Assembly: GCF_002727125.1 (NCBI RefSeq)
Contig: NZ_NHOA01000060.1
Span: 1 to 34,066 of the forward strand
Direction of reading: 5' to 3'
Length of the DNA: 34,066 bases
DNA from: Halorubrum persicum
GTDB lineage: Archaea; Halobacteriota; Halobacteria; Halobacteriales; Haloferacaceae
Under the pieces are notes generated by a model. The model was not told the origin of the DNA. It was given only the letters and a program-made list of their open reading frames with translations, and did not search any database. Shown here one piece after another: positions 1 through 5,511 of the stretch. The translations under genes were made by a program, and so were the position numbers. Position 1 is the first letter of the stretch, and each line of letters begins with the position of its first letter.

Positions 1-146
1 TTCTCCTCGAGCGTCTCCTCGGCCGAATTCCACCCGTTCACGTACCCCTGATGATGGGTGTCGTGATGCCATTCCAGCACCTGCTCGGAAATGTGCGGCT
101 CTAACGCGTCGTAATCGTACGGCAGCGGATCGAGTTCGTAGCTCAT
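1..146 (-). CDS. sod: Superoxide dismutase (Fe/Mn family), N-terminal part, cut by window edge
   Basis: The first 48 codons are visible, beginning [20 protein letters not shown]. The segment contains [14 protein letters not shown], the Fe/Mn-superoxide dismutase signature whose first histidine region contributes an active-site metal ligand. The enzyme dismutates superoxide to peroxide and oxygen in the cytoplasm. The start is supported by a Shine-Dalgarno-like AGGTGAT about 8 nt upstream of the ATG on the minus strand. A TTATAG/TTTAA-rich stretch at about 160-190 is a plausible promoter. The C-terminal metal ligands lie outside the window, so Fe versus Mn preference cannot be judged. Confidence 0.93.
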   Translation of the reverse strand, partial: MSYELDPLPYDYDALEPHISEQVLEWHHDTHHQGYVNGWNSAEETLEE

Positions 147-541
147 TGTTGTATCACCTGTCTATAACGTGTTCGGGAACGCTGTTAAAGATAATGCGGC
201 ATACGATACCACGCGTCATCGGACGTGACATCGTATCGAGGAGCACGGGCGGAGAGCGCTGGGTTCGCGGTTCAGGCCGATCCGAGTTCGTGAGAGCAAG
301 TGGGTCGCGCTCGGCGTCGCTCCGAGATGAATCTGGACGCGGTTCCCTGAGGCAACCTGCGAACGGGTTCCCGTCATTCTGGACGAAACGCGCGCGACGC
401 GAAGTGCGTCGCGCGCTGACGGTGGGACTGGGATTCGAACCGATGCGAGACGGTCGCCCTCGCTCTGCTCGGGCGCTGCGACTCGCAGGCTTCGAATCTC
501 TTGTGCGAAACGCGCGCGACGCGAAGTGCGTCGCGCGCTGA
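147..541. other. Repeat- and hairpin-rich intergenic region between sod and tRNA-Ser
   Basis: I see no convincing protein gene here. The stretch holds the sod promoter (about 150-195), two copies of a 58-bp direct repeat (384-441 and 506-563) that include the tRNA-Ser 3' end, a hairpin downstream of each copy, and a third hairpin-forming segment between them (444-487; outer arms TGCGAG/CTCGCA, inner arms CGCCC/GGGCG). Apparent reading frames across it are frames of the tRNA and repeat DNA. Confidence 0.7.
384..441 (-). repeat. 58-bp direct repeat, outer copy: tRNA-Ser 3' fragment plus hairpin
   Basis: Identical to 506-563 (offset 122 bp). Read on the minus strand it contains the T-loop and acceptor 3' strand of tRNA-Ser (GGTTCGAATCC then CAGTCCCACCG), followed by a perfect hairpin at 390-416: 11-bp arms GCGCGCGACGC/GCGTCGCGCGC with a 5-nt loop. 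A partial 3' tRNA end repeated downstream of an intact tRNA is the classical footprint of an attachment site. Here only 64 bp separate the copies, so any element that once lay between them has been lost, or this is a local duplication. Confidence 0.85.
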
Positions 542-563
542 CGGTGGGACTGGGATTCGAACC
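506..563 (-). repeat. 58-bp direct repeat, inner copy, overlapping the intact tRNA-Ser 3' end
   Basis: Exact partner of 384-441. Its left part is the perfect hairpin 512-538 that begins 3 nt after the tRNA 3' end. Its right part is the tRNA T-loop and acceptor strand. Identity stops at 563, inside the T-stem. Confidence 0.85.
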
Positions 564-625
564 CAGGAAGCCGTGAGGCTACCGGTTTTCAAGACCGGCG
601 CAATAGGCCGCTCTGCCACCCCACC
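542..625 (-). tRNA. tRNA-Ser (anticodon UGA), complete, at the left end of the integrated element
   Basis: An 84-nt class II tRNA folds cleanly. The acceptor is GGTGGGG with TCCCACC plus discriminator G. The anticodon arm is CCGGT-CTTGAAA-ACCGG, giving UGA. It has a long variable arm (TAGCC...GGCT) and T-arm CTGGG-TTCGAAT-CCCAG. CCA is not encoded. The last acceptor pair is a G7.U66 wobble. The integrase gene lies on the 5' side of this tRNA and a perfect hairpin (512-538) follows the 3' end. A related but truncated tRNA-Ser(UGA) lies at 10510-10553. The 5' body may be element-derived and the 3' strand host-derived. Confidence 0.95.
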
Positions 626-767
626 GAGAAATCTCAGTGGTACACCCGTGCCGTCCCGGACATTTCGGCTTCTGGACGGTAAACAAAATGACGAACGCTC
701 GTTCCATCGCGGCTCGATTGAATCGGCTTCAAACCACCGGAAACGTCCGTCATAGGGGTGTATTCGC

Positions 768-1871
768 ATGAAATCCCCCGAGAAAGTTGAAGGTATCGTT
801 CTCATCCCCGGCCCCTCGCGCGACTACCTCAACGAACGGCAACTCGTCGCGTACAAGAACCACCGCAAGTCTCTCATCAAGTGGCTCACGCGGCGCGGGA
901 AAGCACCTGATAAACTGGAGGGCTACGCCGATGACACCGCCGAGGCCTATGCCTCCATCCTCGACAAATTCCACCGATGGGCGTGGGACCGCAAGGACTG
1001 CTACACTCTCAACCTTGACCACGACGACGCCGACGCCTATCTCGAAGAACGTGTGATGGCCGACGAAGACTACTCGTCGTCGTACCTGCACAACATCAAA
1101 CTCGCACTGAAGGCGTACTTTCGATTCAGGGACGACACCGATGAGTGGGACCCTAACCTGAAAGTCCGGTCCTCGTCGGGCGTCAGTCAACCCCGTAACT
1201 TTCTGTCAGCCGACGAGCGGCGAAGGCTCCGCGAGGCGGCACTTGAATACGGTAGCGTACCGGCCTACGCCGCGCTCGACCCCGATGAGCGCCGCGAGTG
1301 GAAACGATACCTCGCCCGTCGCTTCAGCAAGCCCATGAACGAAGTCACACGCGACGATTGGGGACGGGCAAACGGATTCAAGTACCCGAGTATCATCCAC
1401 ACTGCACTTGATGCGGGACTGCGCCCCATCGAAGTCGGACGCGCACGAACCTACTGGGTAGACTTGGAGAACTCTGTCCTCCGTATCCCAGAGGAAGAAT
1501 CATCGAAAAACGCCGACAACTGGACGGTCAGTCTTCGAGAGGAGACAACTGATTACCTCGCACGCTGGCTCGAAGAACGGGAATTGTACGAGAAGTACGA
1601 CGACACTGACCGGCTATGGCTCACTCGCCACGGGAACCCGTACAGCGGGTCGTCACTCCGCTACGTCCTCGATGCCGTCTGCGAGGAGGCGGGTATCGAC
1701 CGGGACCTCTCGTGGTACGCTATCCGTCACTCGACGGGCACGTACATGGCCCGAGAAGAAGGCCTCGCCGCGGCACAATCACAACTCCGACACAAGAGTA
1801 TCAACACGACGGCCAAGTACGACCAAGCCCCAGTCGAAGACCGACGCGACGCGCTCGACAAGATGGGGTAA
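768..1871 (+). CDS. Tyrosine recombinase / integrase of the element
   Basis: A 367-aa site-specific recombinase of the tyrosine (phage integrase) family, expected to integrate and excise the island at tRNA-Ser. Residues about 20-125 form the helical core-binding domain. The catalytic domain shows Arg219 (DAGLRPIE), a probable catalytic Lys247, YAIRH at 317-321, His342 (LRHKSINTT) and nucleophile Tyr351 (AKYDQ). The usual first histidine of HxxRH is a tyrosine here (Tyr317), a substitution I believe recurs in some haloarchaeal integrases but cannot verify. It reads away from the tRNA, starts 142 bp from the tRNA 5' end, and is convergent with the zinc-finger gene with a 29-bp gap. All essential residues appear intact, so it may be active. 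Confidence 0.93.
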   Translation: MKSPEKVEGIVLIPGPSRDYLNERQLVAYKNHRKSLIKWLTRRGKAPDKLEGYADDTAEAYASILDKFHRWAWDRKDCYTLNLDHDDADAYLEERVMADEDYSSSYLHNIKLALKAYFRFRDDTDEWDPNLKVRSSSGVSQPRNFLSADERRRLREAALEYGSVPAYAALDPDERREWKRYLARRFSKPMNEVTRDDWGRANGFKYPSIIHTALDAGLRPIEVGRARTYWVDLENSVLRIPEEESSKNADNWTVSLREETTDYLARWLEERELYEKYDDTDRLWLTRHGNPYSGSSLRYVLDAVCEEAGIDRDLSWYAIRHSTGTYMAREEGLAAAQSQLRHKSINTTAKYDQAPVEDRRDALDKMG

Positions 1872-1900
1872 CCCGGAAGGGCTTGCTTCAGTAGCCGTCG

Positions 1901-2767
1901 CTACTCGTTGTTTTGGAACTCACCGAACCGTCGTTCCTCGCTGGTTTCACCGCCGAGTGTACCTGCCGCGTCGCGCAACCACTCGATGAGGCCGCGCAGG
2001 TCGTCGTCCAGCCCCTCCTCGTGTTCGGCGGCCTGTTCCAACTCATCGGCGAGCCGCCGGGCCTCATCGGCTGTCAGCGTCGGTGAGCGGTCGCCCGCCT
2101 CGACGTGGACGCCGTCGTCTTCGAGTGCGGTCGTGACGCCGTCGCTGACTTCGTGCTGGCGAGCCTCGGCGAGAATAGGCTCGAAGACTGGGGACAGGAG
2201 TGCAGGCTGTTCGCGGTCCCCAGTTTCGAGCAGGTGGCGACGCGCCCTGCGTGCCGCTCCCTGCTTGTTCTTGGCGAGCAGTTCGGCGATGTAGCGGTAG
2301 ACCCTCTCGGCGGGAACCGTCGGACCTTCGGCGCGGTCGCTGTCTTCGGGGTCGTTCTCGATGAGTCGGACGACGTTCTCGTCTTCGTCCACGCCAACGC
2401 GAGGGAAGTCCCGCGGTTCGTGTCGTTCCGCGGCGTCATCGGGATGATTCTTCCGACCGGCGACTTGCCCGAGGTGGATGAGCACGCCCTGTTTGCCCGT
2501 GAACGCCTCTCCGCAGTAGGGGCACAGGCGGGCCTCCTGCTCAGTGTCGCGCTCGGTGGGGTATTCCATCTCGACTGTCTCAGTTCCGGCGGTCACCATC
2601 TCCTCCAGCGACACGTCGTCCGGTAGAACTCCCTTCGGACCGTGGCCGTCGCCCTCTGAGTGCAGGACGTGCAGGTGCATCCCTCGGGCCAACTTCTCGG
2701 CATCGCATCCTTCGACCGGGCAGATGACTGTCCGCTCCTCGTTCTCGTGCGTCTCGCGGTCGGTCAT
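1901..2767 (-). CDS. Two-zinc-finger protein of the island, unknown function
   Basis: A 288-aa, very acidic protein with two zinc-finger-like sites near the N-terminus. The first has C16 (ICPVEGC), C21 and histidines at 31, 33 and 36. The second has C82-x2-C85, H98 and H108 (CPYCGEAF ... HLGQVAGRKNH), a C2H2 arrangement. The rest (about 150-288) looks helical: YRYIAELLAKNKQGAARRARRHL, then a charged C-terminus resembling dimerising or protein-binding helices. Its ATG overlaps the stop of the upstream SWIM gene by 4 nt (ATGA), so the two are one operon and probably translationally coupled. A nucleic-acid-binding regulator or accessory factor is plausible; the exact role is not known to me. Confidence 0.82.
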   Translation of the reverse strand: MTDRETHENEERTVICPVEGCDAEKLARGMHLHVLHSEGDGHGPKGVLPDDVSLEEMVTAGTETVEMEYPTERDTEQEARLCPYCGEAFTGKQGVLIHLGQVAGRKNHPDDAAERHEPRDFPRVGVDEDENVVRLIENDPEDSDRAEGPTVPAERVYRYIAELLAKNKQGAARRARRHLLETGDREQPALLSPVFEPILAEARQHEVSDGVTTALEDDGVHVEAGDRSPTLTADEARRLADELEQAAEHEEGLDDDLRGLIEWLRDAAGTLGGETSEERRFGEFQNNE

Positions 2768-3303
2768 CGAGCATCACCCCGCTCGTCGGCGACCTCGAAG
2801 CAGTCGAAACACGGCAGGTCGTCGCCGTCAGGGCCGGGGCATCGCTCGTCCCCGTTGGGGCAGGTATCTGCCGACTCATCGGACTGTGACGCCACAGCGG
2901 CGATTCCTCCGTCCGTCTTCAGGGCATCTGCCCCAGTCGTCGCGCTGTCCGGGAGTCCATCCGATGAGGGCGCGGCGTCGTTCTCGAAAGCGAGGGCCGC
3001 GTTCAACACGACCGGGCCGCCGACCGTCGCCAGCGCGACCTTGTGCTTGCAGTCCCGCTCACGGTGAACGTCTGCCGGACACTCGCACTCTGCGGGCACC
3101 GGGACGCCGTCGCGCTCATCGACACCGACCACGTAGGCGTGGTCGTCTTTCTCGAAGCCGTAACTGGCGTTGGTGACTTCGACTTGGTAGGGACCGACAA
3201 CCGTCAGTTCCCACGTTTCCCACGCGACACGCTTGGCCGTCTTCGGGCCGAAATCCAGTTGCTCAACGATACGCTTTTCTGACGCAGAGGTGTTCTGTCT
3301 CAT
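2764..3303 (-). CDS. SWIM zinc-finger protein with C-terminal Cys4 cluster
   Basis: The open frame continues upstream to 3459, but I place the start at the ATG at 3303 (MRQNTSASEK), giving 179 aa. The upstream extension runs through the operator and promoter region and looks non-coding. Residues 73-87 carry CxC...CxH (CECPADVHRERDCKHK), the SWIM zinc-binding signature. SWIM modules bind DNA or protein partners and occur in recombination mediators and plasmid/virus proteins. The C-terminus adds four cysteines (C148, C155, C165, C168) that could form a second zinc site. It is first gene of a two-gene operon with the zinc-finger gene and diverges from the winged-helix gene at 3513, sharing a control region with twin palindromes. 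Confidence 0.82.
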   Translation of the reverse strand: MRQNTSASEKRIVEQLDFGPKTAKRVAWETWELTVVGPYQVEVTNASYGFEKDDHAYVVGVDERDGVPVPAECECPADVHRERDCKHKVALATVGGPVVLNAALAFENDAAPSSDGLPDSATTGADALKTDGGIAAVASQSDESADTCPNGDERCPGPDGDDLPCFDCFEVADERGDAR

Positions 3304-3398
3304 GGTCTTTGGCTCCACCGAAGACCACCCGTCCGGTGTACCAGCACCGGGCGTTTTCCGCGAGTCACGCCCCAAGAGACGGGCCGCCTTCGCATTTC

Positions 3399-3414
3399 TA
3401 CCGTTGGCGGTAAC
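3399..3414. promoter_or_regulatory. Palindromic operator, copy 1 (TACCG-N4-CGGTAAC)
   Basis: TACCGTTGGCGGTAAC is a perfect 5-4-5 palindrome (TACCG/CGGTA). It lies upstream of the SWIM gene start at 3303 and 67 bp from an identical-architecture site at 3466-3481. The core TACCG-N4-CGGTAAC is shared and only the four central bases differ, which is typical of a repressor-dimer site. Confidence 0.7.
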
Positions 3415-3465
3415 AAAGTTAAAACTAACGGAGTACGCACTATGCGTGTGCAGAAACACAGTTAC

Positions 3466-3481
3466 TACCGCTAACGGTAAC
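3466..3481. promoter_or_regulatory. Palindromic operator, copy 2 (TACCG-N4-CGGTAAC)
   Basis: TACCGCTAACGGTAAC is the second 5-4-5 palindrome, 32 bp upstream of the winged-helix gene at 3513. Nearby GTTAC (3461-3465) and GTTAAC (3483-3488) half-site-like words extend the symmetry. The two operators sit in the shared divergent control region and could mediate cooperative binding by the product of 3513-3758 (inference). Confidence 0.7.
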
Positions 3482-3512
3482 AGTTAACTACGAGCCACGA
3501 CTCCACTCATGC

Positions 3513-3758
3513 ATGAGCGACGACGCGAAACCGGGGCGAAAGCCACGGGTGACAGACGAGGAGATTCTACAACTCTTTCGGGAGACTGACGACCCGGTGC
3601 TCTCGACTGGCGAAGTAACCGAGCAGTTGTCAATTGGGCGGAGCGCCACGTACAAGCGACTCAAATCACTGCGAGAGGGAGGACGACTCCAAGCCAAGAC
3701 GATTGGTAAGAAGAACACTGTGTACTGGCTCGATGAGGCGGAGAAGGGGGAGACGTAG
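3513..3758 (+). CDS. Small winged-helix transcriptional regulator of the island
   Basis: An 81-aa protein that is almost entirely one winged helix-turn-helix domain. Residues 15-60 (TDEEILQLFRE, STGEVTEQLSIGRSATYKRL) give the helix-turn-helix with recognition helix around GRSATYKRLKSL. Residues 58-75 (GRLQAKTIGKKNTVYWL) form the beta-wing. It has the size and composition of haloarchaeal virus/plasmid repressors of the MarR/ArsR-like wHTH type. It is divergent from the SWIM/zinc-finger operon with two identical-pattern palindromes between them, so it is the best candidate for the binding protein and an element switch. The exact family is not determined. Confidence 0.85.
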   Translation: MSDDAKPGRKPRVTDEEILQLFRETDDPVLSTGEVTEQLSIGRSATYKRLKSLREGGRLQAKTIGKKNTVYWLDEAEKGET

Positions 3759-4214
3759 GTTATTACATGAGTGCCCCCGGGTGTGGGTGTAGTATTGGTA
3801 AGTCACCGCGCGTTGGTCGGTGCGATTTGCCTGAATTTCGGGGGTAACGGTTGACCAGCGCGTGCGGTTTCCACGGATAGCGACGAGATGGAACGTGCCG
3901 CATGGAGGGTCGCTGACTCGGCGAGTTTCGGCTCGCACACCATATTCAAAATCGGTATCTATGGACAGTCAACGCAACCTCAGGTTGCAGTTGACGGCCT
4001 GCGGAAGATGTCAAAGACGAATCGAAAGCAATTTTTAGTCTTCGACTCCTCCATTAGAGTGAAGGCAGTTCCTCGCTGGCGGCGTCCCCGACCGTTTCCA
4101 TTTCCTGTCTGTTCAACGCTTGAGTGACCAGTCTGCGCTGTGTCCGGTTGTCTGTTGTTAGCCGCGTAGCCTCGCGTACGACTGTCTGAACAGTGAGAGT
4201 CCGATGAGTGCGGC
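3759..4214. other. Intergenic region with one long palindrome, no convincing gene
   Basis: This is 456 bp of mixed composition. Short open frames (for example 3888-4127) lack the acidic bias of haloarchaeal proteins and have no start signals. The notable content is a near-perfect 28-nt palindrome at 3968-3995. Nothing else was recognised. Confidence 0.6.
3968..3995. repeat. 28-nt near-perfect palindrome (cruciform-capable)
   Basis: The left arm is GTCAACGCAACCT (3968-3980), the centre is C3981, and the right arm is AGGTTGC then GTTGAC (3982-3988 and 3990-3995), with a single bulged A at 3989. The 13-bp arms with a 1-nt centre make this more likely a protein-binding site, cruciform or end-processing site than an RNA terminator loop. 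It lies alone in the gap between the regulator and the orphan gene. Confidence 0.65.
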
Positions 4215-5096
4215 GTGAGCGAAGAACTGCCAAAACACCGACTCATGAGCGTCGAAATTCAATCTGTCGATAGTGCTGACTCTGAAGTACCGACCGGCTA
4301 CCGAATCGAACCAATCCAGCCACAACGGTTCAGAGATTGGAACGATGGACAAGCCGTGGCTCATCGACCGGAGAACCGTCGAGACGACGTACTCCTTGAG
4401 CGGCCAACGATGGAAATGAGCAACGACCACGTGATTGGAAGCACGGAAAAGGGGAGATTTGAAGCGGTTCCGCCTCTCTATTCTTACTCTGTCAAGGGAG
4501 ATAATCTATTCGAGAGGTTCCAGAATCATAACCGGGATAACTGGTGGCGATACAGAAAGGACGTTGAGTCTTCCTCACCATCCGTCGATAACGATTTCAA
4601 ACGACACACTATCCAAGCACTTGCATCTCAATTGGGCCTGCCGCCGTATCAGCGTCGTCGTGCATTTGTCCGGTTCATGAAACTGGACGCTTCGAAGGTA
4701 ACCGGGACATCAGTAGTACACGCTTTCGTTGTCTGCGCGGTTGTTGCTAACAACGAGGCAGAGGCGATGGACAAGTCCAAGGTCTATCATCCTCAGCAGA
4801 GCGACGAAAACAACGACTCACGGTTCCTCCAAATCCACAACACCCTCACGGAAGACCGGATGGAGTTCCCGAGCGACGACCCGCACGAGTGGTTTGATAG
4901 ATGGGTTGATGAAGACCTGTTCCATCCGCCCGTCGATGAAGGAGAGATTACTAAAGTTTACAACAAGCACGTTCAGGGAGACTTACCGACACGACCGGAG
5001 CAGAAATGGGAGTCATTTGTACAGGAAGAGTTGGAAGAAGAACGTTCACGTCCGCAACGGGAACATGAAGGCGCGGTGATGGAATCATCGGACTGA
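4215..5096 (+). CDS. Orphan protein with cyclin-like helical core, possible RNA-polymerase-epsilon-like family
   Basis: A frame of up to 293 aa from a GTG. The true start is uncertain: ATGs at 4245 and 4410 are alternatives, and the protein-like composition begins around the latter. The central part (VPPLYSYSVKGDNLFERF, NRDNWWRYRKDVES, ALASQLGLPPYQRRRAFVRF) resembles, from memory, haloarchaeal proteins annotated as RNA polymerase subunit epsilon, and its middle recalls a TFB/cyclin fold. I could not confirm this. Typical wording DENNDSRFLQ and a C-terminal acidic helix follow. It stands alone, with no operon partner. A transcription-associated accessory protein carried by the island is possible; hypothetical protein is the safe label. 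Confidence 0.6.
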   Translation: MSEELPKHRLMSVEIQSVDSADSEVPTGYRIEPIQPQRFRDWNDGQAVAHRPENRRDDVLLERPTMEMSNDHVIGSTEKGRFEAVPPLYSYSVKGDNLFERFQNHNRDNWWRYRKDVESSSPSVDNDFKRHTIQALASQLGLPPYQRRRAFVRFMKLDASKVTGTSVVHAFVVCAVVANNEAEAMDKSKVYHPQQSDENNDSRFLQIHNTLTEDRMEFPSDDPHEWFDRWVDEDLFHPPVDEGEITKVYNKHVQGDLPTRPEQKWESFVQEELEEERSRPQREHEGAVMESSD

Positions 5097-5511
5097 CACG
5101 GACCTGTGTGACACCCCCTACATAAAGGCGTGAACACTTGTTGTACTGACGGGAGGAAGGCAGAGAGAATTGTTACTCTCACGGACTGGGTTTACACTGC
5201 GTACTGTGTCCACGGGCGTTGAACAGTGTCGGTATCCTCACCTGTCCATTTACATCCATGGTCCGCCGGTCTCCCACCTCTGATGATTAAAGCCCACGAG
5301 TCAAGTTCCGATGAGCCGGCGGAGTGAGGACGCCCGGCATCGCACCGCAGGCGAGCGAAGCGAGCCGAGGAGCGAAGCCCGGAACTCTCCTGCCAACACC
5401 ACGACGGTACTGCGGGGTCCTGCCCGGCGCGTCATCGAGTCAGTCCCCGTCCAAACTCAGTACCGTTCTGGATTCAGGAATCGTACCCCGTGGGTCAGAA
5501 CCCGGAGGCCA
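5097..5511. other. Intergenic region between orphan gene and restriction-modification gene 3' end
   Basis: These 415 bp lie downstream of two convergent genes. I see no gene. The right part is enriched in GAGCGAAGC-type repeats (about 5350-5390). It ends in an 18-bp word (5432-5449) that recurs exactly at 10193-10210 beyond the restriction-modification cassette. Confidence 0.6.
5432..5449. repeat. 18-bp direct repeat flanking the restriction cassette, left copy
   Basis: TCATCGAGTCAGTCCCCG is identical to 10193-10210. A degenerate relative (CTCATCGAGCAGTCGCCG) sits at 9091-9108 inside the divergent promoter of the cassette. The two exact copies bracket the restriction-modification gene and its divergent partner, about 4.8 kb. 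Confidence 0.6.

Noticed and set aside
384-563. CRISPR-like arrangement of two repeats and one spacer
   Set aside because: Only two copies, each containing a tRNA 3' end and hairpin; no cas gene nearby. An attachment-site or duplication explanation fits better.
374-805. Open frames on both strands across tRNA-Ser and its repeats
   Set aside because: They translate tRNA and repeat DNA and overlap the integrase start.
3888-4127. 79-aa frame in the regulator-orphan gap
   Set aside because: Basic, low-acid composition, no promoter or ribosome site, and contains the long palindrome.
4158-4430. 90-aa minus-strand frame overlapping the orphan gene's N-terminus
   Set aside because: Less protein-like than the plus-strand frame, lacks acidic bias, no regulatory signals. 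It does underline the uncertainty of the orphan gene's start.
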